Positions 45,201-55,100 of a stretch of 64,000 nt of DNA are shown one piece after another. Source of the DNA: Anthostomella pinea (lineage: Eukaryota > Ascomycota > Sordariomycetes > Xylariales > Xylariaceae); contig CAUWAG010000007.1 in NCBI GenBank assembly GCA_963556695.1, positions 1,116,001-1,180,000 of the forward strand, given 5' to 3'. Each line of letters begins with the position of its first letter. Positions within the stretch are counted from its first letter, which is position 1. The notes below the pieces were generated by a model that saw only the letters and a program-made list of their open reading frames with translations, made no database searches and was not told where the DNA came from. The position numbers and the translations under genes were made by a program.

Positions 45201-45555
45201 AATCGGAGCCGAGGGGCTGCGGGGCAAGGTTGAGGAGCTCCTGAACAGCCTGTTGGGAGGGATCTTGCAAGACAAACAAAGCGAAGATGAAGACAAGGGC
45301 AGGGGTTGGAACAGTACAGAGGAGGATATCTGCGGGTGGGACCGAAAGGAGCTCCTCAAAGGGGTGGTAATGATTCTCGGTAAGTTTGTCATTCCATCAC
45401 GTCCCTCACCGCAATCGATAAGGGCAGTCAGTTACTGATATAACGATACAGGCAAGTTTCGGGAGCTGCAGCGTCTCACTGTACAATACGCTCGGGTGCT
45501 CGACCTGACCCTGGAGGACGACCTGGCTGGTGATGCTATTTCGGTTGAACCGTGA
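42226..45555 (+). CDS. HIR1: HIR1 histone regulator (WD40 histone chaperone subunit)
   Basis: Four exons (42226-42262, 42330-42404, 42458-45379, 45452-45555) encode 1045 residues, the usual HIR1 length. The N-terminal half is a seven-bladed WD40 propeller (VYSCHVSPDGTRLATAGG, DGHVRVW, LGTIHSVRFSPNGRYLASG, further blades to about 380). A charged linker follows, including the B-domain-like segment around VTITKDGRKRVAPMLIS, then the C-terminal HIRA domain (about 640-900). HIR1 works with HIR2, HIR3 and HPC2 to deposit H3-H4 outside S phase and repress histone genes. The small first exons (37 and 75 nt) restore MRVTKPSWLSHKGE, the conserved start. Divergent from the LAMTOR1-like gene. Confidence 0.93.
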
Positions 45556-46530
45556 TGGGTGGCACGGTCATGTCTGTTTACCCAATGGACTTGAATGGCG
45601 TTGGTGGTTGCTACTTGACCTATGGAGCAAAAGTACCGGACAAAGTACTTCTCTGTGGCTGATATTACTGTATTATAGCGTAGCATACTGGATGGCAATG
45701 TGTACTGTTTACTTGCAAATCACCATCTACATCCCGTCTGTATCTTCATGGGAGATGCTCCGAGGCTGTGGGTTGAGTGCCGTGGGCGGTTTGCTTGTGG
45801 ACGGACGATAACAAAGCTCGTTCTTGGGGAGGCAAGGCGTCTGAGGTCGGCTCCCCTGAAGATCAAGTCACGGATAGGGGGGCAACGCTGGGGGCAACGG
45901 AGACAGGTGACTAGCCACCTGCAGTGAATCACTCAGGGCAGTCGCGACTGGCGACGCGCACACTCCACCGGCGTTTCCATGGCAGTCGGATAAGGTATGC
46001 ACACATCGGGATTGTTTGTTGCGTATAATTAACTGTCCCGAGCAGGCCACGACTTCCTGCCTGAGGCGAGATCAAATTATTCCTGAAACCCGCTAGGCCT
46101 TGCTGCATCAACCTTATCATCGGTGCCCTCGACTTTCTCGGTTCCAATTGCATCCTCGCTGCCCCAACCCTTTCCACCTCCCGCCTCCCACCTCGTTACT
46201 CGCCCTTCTCTACCTCACAACATCTTCAACATCATTTGGTGCATCGACTCCTGAACCTGCTTTGTTCATTCTACTCAGTCTCTCGTTCGCCTCCCTTCGG
46301 CCTGTCTCGCAAGAAGGCCAAGGGTAGCCGCTACTTCGCACTCCAGAAAATTCTCGCGGGTTCACTTCAAAAGTTCGTTCCTACAACACCAAAAACCATC
46401 TCCGCCTAGAGCACCTCGAGGATTGTCAAGCAGTAGCACCTTATCACCAGCAGAGGCAAGTACATCCATCCAGTCCCGCTCGTCGCATCGTGACAAGCTG
46501 ACTGTATCTCAACTTCAGCTTGCGTGCACC
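45556..46530. other. Intergenic with long leader of the mannosyltransferase gene
   Basis: No gene. 46090-46420 is pyrimidine-rich and probably the 5' leader of the next gene. Confidence 0.45.
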
Positions 46531-48463
46531 ATGTCCAGCCCCTACGCCCATTCCAGCTCTGGCGCTGCCAGCAGGTCAACCGAGCGCTTCCCAGTCCAGC
46601 AAGGTCACGCACTTGGCCACGCGCGCTCCTTGTCTGGTTCGAACAACGACGGATTTCGTGCTCTTGACTTGGCCATTACCGTCCACGAGGAGGATGTCGC
46701 TGGTATTGAAGGTATTCGAGCTCCCTTTCTGAACGAACCTCACATGCAAGACAGGCAGCAGGGACTTGGCCTCGGCTTCCTGCCACGCCGCCTCCGGTAA
46801 GCCATGTCCAACAGCATCCCAAGCCATGCTTTTATTAATGTTACCACCTGCGATGACAGAACACTCTCCATTCGCAAGATCCTCTTTGTTCTGCTCCTAG
46901 CCTCTGTCATCTTTGGCGCCACTCGGGTTGTTTCCAAGGACCATGCCAAGCGCGTCGTTCGCCAGGCATTCATGGTTGACGTATATCCGCCTCCCGTTGC
47001 GCAGCTCCCAGGATCACCAGACAAGGCGGCTAAGCCGAACCCGATCCAATGGCTGCGAGCGAATACCATCTTCGATGTCGACCAGATGCCCGAGCAGTAT
47101 CGCAAGGAGCTCCTGGCATCGCGTCCCCGTGCTGCGTTGATTGCGCTGGTCCACAACTCCGAGATTAACCATATGGTATACAGCATTGCACAGCTGGAGG
47201 CTCGCTTCAATGGTCGCCTTACACACCAGTACGATTGGGTCTTCTTCAGTGACGAGGAGTTCACCGACCAGTTCAAGCAGGCTGTCGCTGATGTGACCAG
47301 TTCCCAATGCTACTTCGAGGTAATCACCAAAGAGCACTGGAGTGACACATCCCGGTTTGACGAGGGTCGAAGTCTTGGTGTTAGCGAAGCATGGCTCCAT
47401 GGGTCTCACCACATGCGTCGATGGAATGCTGGCCTGTTTGCCATGGAGAAGAGTCTCGCCAACTATGACTACTTCTGGCGTGTCGAACCTGGTGTAAGTC
47501 AGCATCTTGATCCTGCCCAACTGTCCCCTTTTGCGCATGAGCAAGAATACGCACCGGTATCCCCTTTTCTCGAGGTCTGAGCTGACGAGTGTTGCCAAGG
47601 TCGACTTCCGCAGCAACATCAACTACGATGTGTTCCGATTCATGCAAGACAACAACATGGCCTATGGGTTCAACATGGCCATCCTCGACGATGCCCGATC
47701 TTTCCCTTCCCTTTGGGACAGTACCAAGTCGTTTGTCGAGACACACAAGAACCTCATCCATGATGACGCTGATTATGACTGGTTCCTCCAAGACCCTCGA
47801 CAAGTTGCGGATGCTAGCCAAAATCGTACACCCGCTGACGAGGATGACGAGGATGCGTACGACAGCATGGAGTACAACAGCTGCCAGTCCTACTCGGAAC
47901 TTGAAATCGGTGACCTGTCTTTCTTTCGCGGAGAGGAACATAGATCCTATCTGAAGTACCTGGACAACACTGGTGGCTTCCATGACGAGAATTTCGGTAA
48001 CGCTCCTATCCACACCATGAGTGTCAGCATGTTTCTTCCCAAGTCACGCATTTGGTACTTTAAAGATATCGGCTATGCACATGGCGTCTGTACACGATGT
48101 ACTCAGCATGAGCTCAGACTCACCATCGATGGGGAACCTGTTCCTGTTTCCCTAGCTCGATCTATCGTGATCAACCAAAGTCTTGGAGAAACGCATCGTT
48201 ACTGGGAGGTCGTGGCCCTGGGTATGAAACGCCAATCAGGCATTCCTGGACTGTCCTCTGGCTGTACCGTCAGCGCCATCTATTCAGACAATGGGAAGGT
48301 CGTACCTTTCAAGTCGAAGGAACGCAAGGCCTCGCACCCTTGCACCTGCCTATCTCCTGCCGGGGAGGGGTTCGAGAAAGACTCCGGCTGGAACCGTGAG
48401 GAAGTTATCGCCGCTGGTAGAGCTGGCTTCGAAGGATACATCCACGACGGTTTCACGCCCTGA
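46531..48463 (+). CDS. GT15 alpha-1,2-mannosyltransferase (KRE2/KTR family)
   Basis: Proposed exons 46531-46796, 46860-47493 and 47600-48463 give 587 residues. A cytosolic N-terminus precedes one membrane anchor (about 96-113, ILFVLLLASVIFG), then a Golgi-luminal GT15 domain: RAALIALVHNSEI, YDWVFFSDEEF, ITKEHWS, RRWNAGLF, YFWRVEPG and VDFRSNINYDVFRFM. The block with the acidic nucleophile region (ELEIGDLSFFRGEEH) precedes GGFHDENFGNAPIHTM. KRE2/KTR enzymes transfer mannose from GDP-mannose to O- and N-glycans. Intron 1 (63 bp, GTAAGC...GACAG) is my inference: the upstream frame ends in TAA at 46798, in phase, so the alternative is a start at ATG 46804 with a 20-residue lead. An unusual C-terminal extension follows KDIGYAHG. 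Confidence 0.82.
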
Positions 48464-50175
48464 TGGCTGGAGTGAAGACGTTCTCGGGTGCTGCTGTCAC
48501 CCTCGGATCAGAAACATTCCGATTGCCGTAGGTGACACAGGGTATGGGTAAAGAACAAGGAGAAAAGTGAAAAGATGTGCTTTCAAAGTGGGAAAGCTGG
48601 TGTGCACGCATCTGAGGGCAGGCAGAAGGCAGGCAGTGCTGGACACCATGGTGAGTCACATCCGTGTGCGTGGATGCGTGAGTGTGCAGGAGTCGAGCTG
48701 ACAGATATGGCAGAGATTCCAGAAGAAAAAGCTCTTTGCTGGTGGGTGGCTAGTTTTGCAGAGCGTTCTTGCCCTCACTCGCAACTTAGGATCAGACCAC
48801 CTGCAGATAGGTGCCTCGAGAAGTTCTCTGCTAGGAGCCTAGGCTTAGGTACTACATTTGACATCCGCTTTTCACTGACGGGGGTGTTTACTGACTGTTG
48901 TGCCACGACATCACACGCAAATGAATATTAATCACAGGGCAGTGTGGCCGGGGCGATGCCACTACCTGTGGCACCTTTGTGATGGCCAAAGCTTCCCAGC
49001 TCGATTTCTGGCCTTTTCAATGGCTGATAAAGTTGGGATGCCAGAGTTAAATTTACAACCAATAGAGGTGGTGACTACCTCCACCTCCTTCCTCCCTCCC
49101 TGCCTGCCTGCCCATCTGTTTGTGGCCATGTGTTTGCTTTCTCGTCAAGACTCAACATTGACCGCTACATCAGATGCGTTCCTAGCGGTGGGCAAGCTGG
49201 GAGTCACCACAAAGTTTCCCCTTTTTTTCGTTCTATCTTTTTTGTGGGAGCCAATCAAGCCACATGTACCAACCTTACGCAGCCCTGCCCTGGTGTTTGC
49301 ATGTACTTGCATTCGTCTCGATGGTTGTAGGCCTCCTGATATGACACGGGCAGAGGGAAGAGTGGTCTGGGTCCAGTATTCTGATACGTGCCTTATTGCT
49401 CATTCGCGCATTCCCCTCTCTTGCAATGGCGGATTAGCTTGGGTTCACGGTTTACTGGTGGAATGACTGACCTTGCGGTGTCTAGGTACAGGTTCATGTT
49501 TGCGTCTGGTATTCGGTACCTTTCCCTGGCCATGAGCCGCACCCCTCGGCCATATTGTCGATAAGTACAACTTGCATACAGCACATGGCAGTATATCAGG
49601 ATAGCGAGACTTGTGTCGTGACAGGTCAATGTTACTGCAGAAGCACTCGATGCACGGCTGTTCAATCATCAAGAGTAACGGGCAGGGTTCGCGCTCGGAA
49701 AGGCAACAGACGGGGCAAAGATGGACAGGTCTCGTGCTGGGTCGTCGTCCAATAGCTTGGCAATGGTTGACGAATCATGGTCGTCTCCCCTCGCAGTTGT
49801 CAGCTAAGCTTCGAAACACTCCCATGTTACCCCAGACGGCGCCGCCCTATAAGATCCTGGGATCTGCGCGGAGGATCCAGGGGTGCCTTGCTTACCCCAG
49901 CGTCATGCTTCCCTGACAGGAAGTTGTCTCCGCATACTTTCCCCACACTCCCCGCATCGAGATGCGGTGACCACGGCGGAAATCGCAGGGTAAGCAGATG
50001 GGCGTTGGGGAGGGGAGATGCCATTTGAAGCTGTCCCGAGGTCGGAGTGGGCTTTTTGCTTTCACGTTCTTGGATATGTCAACTGGGATTCTTGTCTAAC
50101 ATACTCCAGTCTCGGCGTGAAATTCGCACGTTTGACCACTTCGACTATTCGATACACACAGGCTCAGATCACACA
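48464..50175. other. Intergenic, no gene seen
   Basis: 1.7 kb. A CCTCC/CTGCC repeat tract lies at about 49079-49112. No frame with family features. Confidence 0.45.
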
Positions 50176-50853
50176 ATGTACGCCCGAAGCGCACTCACCC
50201 TCCTCCTCGCGGCCGCTGGCCTTTTTTCATTCTCAGCGGCAGCCGCTTCCGACTCCGACCCGAAGCCCGCCGCCACAGCCGTGCGAAACACCGTCAAGCC
50301 GCGCCAGACATCCGACAACCTGCTCGGCACGCTGATCTCGGCGGCCAACGCGTTCAAGATCCAGGCGTGCATCCCGGGCGCGCTGCCGCTGGTGACCCAG
50401 CTGCCGCCGCTGCCCAAGGGCCTCGTCAACAACGACCTGCTGACGCAGGCGCTGAGCCAGACCACGCTGGCGCTGTCGGACGTTTGCGATTTTTCCATCA
50501 CGGGCGCCGTGGGCGACGTTTACACGGCATACCTGCCCACGTGGTACAGCTGGTACCGCGCGCACTCGGCCACTATTGCGAAGATCATCACGGCGTGCCC
50601 GAGCGCGAGCGCGCTGGTTACTACTGTTGAGGCTTATGAGAGCTGCGCGCAGGTGCCGAAGACTACTGCGACGGGTAGTGGTAGTGCTGCGACGGGCACC
50701 GAGACGGGGACGGCTACGGCTACCGGGGCTACGAATACGGCAGAGACGTCGACCTCGACGACGGTTCAGGGCGCCGCGGCGCCGCAGGAGACTGGGTTCA
50801 TGGCTGCTGCTGCTGCTGCTGCGGGGCTCATTGGCGCGATAGCTGTGTTATGA
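50176..50853 (+). CDS. Secreted GPI-anchored protein with conserved Cys domain
   Basis: Single exon, 225 residues. Signal peptide about 1-23 (LLLAAAGLFSFSAAAA). A domain at about 50-160 has four cysteines (QACIPGALP, SDVCDFSI, ITACPSAS, YESCAQ) and the pattern YLPTWYSWYRAHSATI, reminiscent of small secreted fungal proteins described as infection-structure-specific-like. A Thr/Gly/Ala-rich, probably O-glycosylated stretch follows (about 165-200), then a hydrophobic GPI signal. Likely cell-surface; function unknown. I start at ATG 50176 because it gives the signal peptide; the frame is open further upstream without ATG. Confidence 0.85.
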   Translation: MYARSALTLLLAAAGLFSFSAAAASDSDPKPAATAVRNTVKPRQTSDNLLGTLISAANAFKIQACIPGALPLVTQLPPLPKGLVNNDLLTQALSQTTLALSDVCDFSITGAVGDVYTAYLPTWYSWYRAHSATIAKIITACPSASALVTTVEAYESCAQVPKTTATGSGSAATGTETGTATATGATNTAETSTSTTVQGAAAPQETGFMAAAAAAAGLIGAIAVL

Positions 50854-51352
50854 CGCTGGGTCTGGCCGCAGAGGCCTGCTTGATGGGACTGGGACGACAT
50901 ATGGGATACGTGGTGAAGTCGTTGGACGCGCCATGTCGGGCAGGTGCTGCCTCTATGAAAGGGATATTGTTGATTGAGGCCGTGATCCTGAGAGGATCAC
51001 TTGGAGGAGTGGCCAGGGTTGTAATATTTGGACATATGAGAGTTATCAATGTAGTCTTTTCCTGCGTACCAGCTTTAAATTTTGGCGAGATTGTATCACC
51101 CCGACTTTGAACTAGTTAGGTCTCAATGGTCGAGTCTGCACTTCCAGGCTTTCTCCTACAAGACCGGCTGGTGGGCATGCTACCTACAATCCGGGGATGA
51201 CACAATGCACTGTTGTTGGGAAATCTATACACGCCTGGAGCATATAGCGACCTGCATGGCTTAACATAACTACCGGCCCACACCATGTTGGAAGCATTGG
51301 AAAGGAGTGAGTCGAGCTGTGATAATGACGCGTAACAATCAAATACATCGAC
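50854..51352. other. Intergenic, no gene seen
   Basis: 3' side of the GPI gene and 5' side of the broken FAD-oxidase fragment. Nothing recognised. Confidence 0.45.
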
Positions 51353-51815
51353 CTACCGGTTGGCAGAGGATGGGATAGTAGCTCCATAAGTGTTCACGAC
51401 GTCGGCAATGTCTGCAATATCTGACAGCCCGCCAAGGTCGGGGTAAGAACTTGTAGTGACGTAGACGATTTCGCCAGAGGCAAGGACAACTTCGTAGCCG
51501 TAGATGTTGTCACAGCTGAAACCATGGCTGCGGGACAGAAAGGTCACGCAACCTAAAGATCAAGTTAGCCCCAGTGGAAACACGCAAGCCTCAGTTTAGC
51601 TGCTCGCCACTGCTGGCGAAGCCTCCTAGCCCAATGCTGGGAACTCGCCCATCCATTACGGCAAGGTTGTACTGTACGATCTCACGGTAGACGTCGTGAT
51701 ACCTGGCATCAGGCCCGAGATGGGTAATCTGTAAGTCCCCGTGGCTGAGTCTGCCACTTAACAGAATCCTGTAAGTCTCTTGTTTTGTTGGCGGTTCGCT
51801 TAATTCGACGACCAT
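51353..51815 (-). pseudogene. FAD-linked oxidase (BBE-like) fragment
   Basis: Two minus-strand pieces. 51815-51591 ends in DGRVPSIGLGGFASSG. 51547-51353 opens with GCVTFLSRSHGFSCDNIYGYEVVLASGEIVYV, the second half of the FAD-binding (PCMH-type) domain of berberine-bridge-like oxidases. Between them the frame is lost and no clean donor exists. The N-terminal flavin-attachment part is missing, similarity stops after SSYPDL, and the C-terminal substrate domain is absent. About a quarter of a 500-residue enzyme remains. Such oxidases often belong to secondary-metabolite clusters, which fits the neighbours. Confidence 0.75.
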
Positions 51816-52608
51816 GTGCTGAATGCTGATGTGCCACTAAGGAGGGCCTCTTATATATCCAAGACCCCAAGTATGCTTGCGTAATCTGGTATGGACTGAA
51901 CGGACAGTGGTTCACGATTTCTGGAATGACAAGCTGAAGCCACTATCCTTCCCAAGCTTTCTAAAAAAAATTAAATTTTTGGGTGGAGATTGCACCGTCT
52001 TGGTTGGGTCGAGGGCTCCCAGTGGCGACAGCTGGGCTCGAGCTTCAGGTCGAGGCTGAGTCTCATTAGATCATCATGTTGTTATTATAAGGAAGGCTTT
52101 TAAAATAGCATGTGGAGGACAAGACGGAAGTGGTGAGACAACCAAAGGGGTGAGCTGACAAAAGGGGTGAGACGACGAAAGGGGTGTGGATAACTCAAAA
52201 GAAAACAGAGGTCAGGGAAAACGCCCACTCTGACAATTCGTCGATAAGCCCACACCAGTTGAACCAACAAGGCTGTTGGCGTTGAACAGCCATATCAGAC
52301 CCAAACAAGCGAGTACTGCCGGCCAACCAGGCGTAGAGTGTGGCTATGGTGTGTTGGTTCGTGTTGGTTCACCTGCATGCTGACCTGCATGGCACCCTGC
52401 ATGACGAACACCGAGCCCTCGAACACGGGGCAATTTCGAGTGATGTAGCTTATGTGTCGGACTCCGAGGTGCTGGTACTTTACTCGACCTTTCTCTGGCC
52501 TTAGGTTCTAATACCTTTCAGTGATGCAGTTGTCGAAATCGTCTCTGCTTACGCCATTCATCGTACCAATCTTTCCTTCGAGTATTGACAATCTGACTAT
52601 GTGACGCG
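51816..52608. other. Gap with short repeats
   Basis: No gene. A short 17-bp repeat array is listed separately. A second patch at about 52350-52405 repeats GTGTTGGTTC twice and CCTGCATG three times. Confidence 0.5.
52129..52188. repeat. 17-bp tandem repeat, about 3.5 copies
   Basis: Units of the type GGGGTGAGACGACGAAA follow one another from 52129 to about 52188 with a few substitutions. Confidence 0.65.
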
Positions 52609-53643
52609 ATGGCACCGCAACCCTCATACACCAAGCTGACGCACTCAGCCACGTATCCCGCAATCAACCCAAGTCTTCCCGGCCTCTCAAACGACGGCAA
52701 GGTCATCCTGATCACCGGCGCAACCGGCGGCATCGGTCGCGCTACAGCCTCATCATTCGCAGCCTCCGGGCCTCGCGCGCTCATCCTCCTCGGCAGACGC
52801 CCCGATGGCCTAGCCGAAACAGCAAAGCTCGTACGATCCAGCCACGGGACCCTGACCGTACAGACTCACAAGGTCGACCTGTGCGATGGCGCAGGCGTAC
52901 GCCGCGCCTTCGACCAAGTAGTCGCCGAGTTTAGCGGCATCGACATTGTGGTTCACTGCGCTGGTGCATTGGCCCCCGTCGTTCCAATCCTGGATGCGGA
53001 TCCGAACACGTTCCTCGACGGCTACAAGACTACCGTCGTGGGAACACTGACGGTGGCGCAGAGCGCTGTCCTCGCTAATAGAAGCGCGATCACAAATGAA
53101 GGGGCCAAGGACAGGGAAATCATCTTCATCAACCTGACCACGGCGGGTATCCTGTTCACCCCCTTCCACGGCATGGGTGCCTAAGTCAGCAGCAAGATGG
53201 CCGCCGTCAAGCTCCTTCAGGCGTTCACGGGCGAGAATCCTCACGTGCGTCTTCATAATGTGCACCCTGGCTTTCTGGATACTGCCATGTCCACGCAGCT
53301 GGAGCGGACCACGAAATTGCCTTTTGACTTTGATGACAGTAAGTATATCCAGCTATACTTCTTCGTCTTGATTATCAGCCATGTGGATGGATTCATGAAA
53401 GCTGACCCCTGTATGCTGATTCTTCTTCACGCAGTCTCCCTGCCATCTGATTTCCTCGTCTGGATCGCTTCCCCCGAAGCAAGCTTCCTCGACGGAAAGC
53501 TCGTGTTCGCCGCTTGGGACGTGGAGGAACTCAAGGGCCGCAGGAATGAGATTGTTGGTGGGCATCCGGGAAGTGGCGAGCTTTGGTTTGGCTTTCAGGG
53601 ATTTCCCCGGTATATAAGGGGCAGGCCCTTGGGAGGGTCGTAG
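52609..53643 (+). pseudogene. Short-chain dehydrogenase with stop at the catalytic Tyr
   Basis: Two exons (52609-53338, 53435-53643; 96-bp intron) form a frame of 312 codons. The classical SDR fold is clear: TGATGGIG cofactor loop at 36-43, HCAG at about 122, and a Thr-rich strand (INLTTAG) where the catalytic Ser usually stands. Codon 192 is TAA (53182-53184), exactly at the Tyr of YxxxK; the next codons read VSSK. After it the frame continues perfectly through HPGFLDTAM and the spliced C-terminus. One base change (TAC or TAT to TAA) would thus both truncate the enzyme and remove its proton donor. The reading frame is otherwise undamaged, so the lesion is recent or allelic. Readthrough is conceivable but nothing here supports it. 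Confidence 0.85.
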
Positions 53644-53859
53644 GAGGCAGCCCGCCGGAATTGGAATACTGCATCAGAGCATCCAGACGCCGGTCAGTCA
53701 TATTAGCCGTGAACACAGTGCGATAGCGAATGAGAGAAGTCATGAGGCAAAAATCAAATGTGCACTTCCAAAGATAGCATCCTGCCGAGCCGTCTATCAT
53801 GTGAACATCTCAATGTCATGGATATAGGACACTGTCCAACGCTTGCTATTTTGTGACAA

Positions 53860-54186
53860 ATGATGCATATAACAACTGGATTCGAACGTGATTTGGGGGT
53901 CCTATTAAGTGTCGATGGCTGTTGTGTCAAGCAGCCAGAAAGGAAACGAGATCAAAACGCGCGGGTAGCCGCCTGCCTCCAACTTATTGCGGACGAGACG
54001 GGGTTGGACTTGGAAGATTCGTCGGGCGAGGCCGCTCTCGCCGACCTTGGTGTTGACTCTTTACTTTCGATCACGCTGTCTGACAAGATCAGAGCAGGGT
54101 CGGGTGTCAACGTGGAGGCGTTGCTTTTCCTTGAATGTGTCACTGTGCAGGACTTGATCAGTTGGTTATTCACGCGAAGCTCGTAG
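53860..54186 (+). CDS. Stand-alone acyl carrier domain, PKS remnant
   Basis: 108 codons. From about residue 34 the sequence is a carrier domain of the type at the end of fungal non-reducing polyketide synthases: VAACLQLIADETGL, then LADLGVDSLLSITLSDKI with the phosphopantetheine-accepting S67, and LFLECVTVQDLISWLF. No ketosynthase, acyltransferase or thioesterase sequence exists on either side, and a stop directly precedes ATG 53860, so this is either the last scrap of a PKS gene or a freed carrier protein. The domain itself is intact including the Ser. Its 33-residue lead-in has no similarity. I favour a remnant. Confidence 0.7.
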   Translation: MMHITTGFERDLGVLLSVDGCCVKQPERKRDQNARVAACLQLIADETGLDLEDSSGEAALADLGVDSLLSITLSDKIRAGSGVNVEALLFLECVTVQDLISWLFTRSS

Positions 54187-54488
54187 TGTAGTAGCGACAG
54201 TTGTTGTCAGTCCCTATACTACCACCGAAACGAGCATGATCAGTATGAGTAGTTGTATTGTAACGGAGCGCGACACTGCACCTAGCTTAATATTAGACAT
54301 GTGCAGTTGGCGCTCATCACGTGCGTACGCTAGAGCGAGGCTCGGCCCGGGGTGTCGTCAGCCCGCGTCACGGACATATCCCTACCAACAGGTACCTACA
54401 TAAAGACAACGCCAACTGTCTACCAAAGCATCAGACACAAACACGAGACGCGCTTGAATCCTCACTTCCAGCTTCAATTTAACCCATC
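54187..54488. other. Short intergenic, promoter of the GNAT gene
   Basis: No gene. A near-palindrome CATGTGCAGTTGGCGCTCATCACGTG lies within about 54298-54325, including a CACGTG E-box. Confidence 0.4.
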
Positions 54489-55070
54489 ATGGTACTCACT
54501 ATCGAGCCCAAGAATTGGTATCGGGACGAGTATTTAGTCTCAACCGAGCCCAAGCTCCTCCAGATTGACGCCGTCAACGAGGCGATGAGCTCTGAAATGA
54601 TGTGGTGGGCGCAGGGTCTGCCGCGGGCGACGATGAAGAAGGCTCTCCACAATTCCTTGTGCCTCGGGCTATACAAGCTCCCCGGGTCTACCTCCCAGAT
54701 CGCCGGTACGTGTTTCCGTCCGTCCTGTGCCGCTTCGGAGGGGCCTGACTCACATACCCACACAGGCCATGGCGCACCGGTGCAAGTGGGGCTTACGAGA
54801 GTAGTCACGGATGATGTGACCTTCGCGTACCTCACCGACGTGTACATCCTGCCAGACTACCAGGGAAAGGGCCTGGGACGGTGGATGATGGAGTGCCTGA
54901 ACGAGGTCATCAAAGGCTGGGCGCATCTGCGACGGTTCATGTTCCTGACGTCCAACACGATGGATCTCTACCGCAAGACCCTCGGCGCGAAGGACTGGAA
55001 CGAGTGCAAGACTGAGTGCATTATGATCGGATTGATAGAAGGCCCTGCAGCGGGGCACCCGAATCATTGA
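54489..55070 (+). CDS. GNAT-family N-acetyltransferase
   Basis: Two exons (54489-54705, 54766-55070; 60-bp intron, donor GTACGT) encode 173 residues. Exon 2 carries the GNAT core: VTDDVTFAYLTDVYILPDYQGKGLGRWMM, in which the QGKGLG loop binds the acetyl-CoA pyrophosphate, then a FLTSNTMDLYRKTLGA strand-helix. These enzymes move acetyl from acetyl-CoA to an amine; the acceptor is not predictable. It sits between the decayed metabolite block and TRM7, with its stop 30 bp from that of TRM7 (convergent). It could be a leftover of the cluster or an unrelated housekeeping enzyme. Confidence 0.85.
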   Translation: MVLTIEPKNWYRDEYLVSTEPKLLQIDAVNEAMSSEMMWWAQGLPRATMKKALHNSLCLGLYKLPGSTSQIAGTCFRPSCAASEGPDSHTHTGHGAPVQVGLTRVVTDDVTFAYLTDVYILPDYQGKGLGRWMMECLNEVIKGWAHLRRFMFLTSNTMDLYRKTLGAKDWNECKTECIMIGLIEGPAAGHPNH

Positions 55071-55100
55071 TTGGACGAGATAACCCGCGGCATTGCTCGC

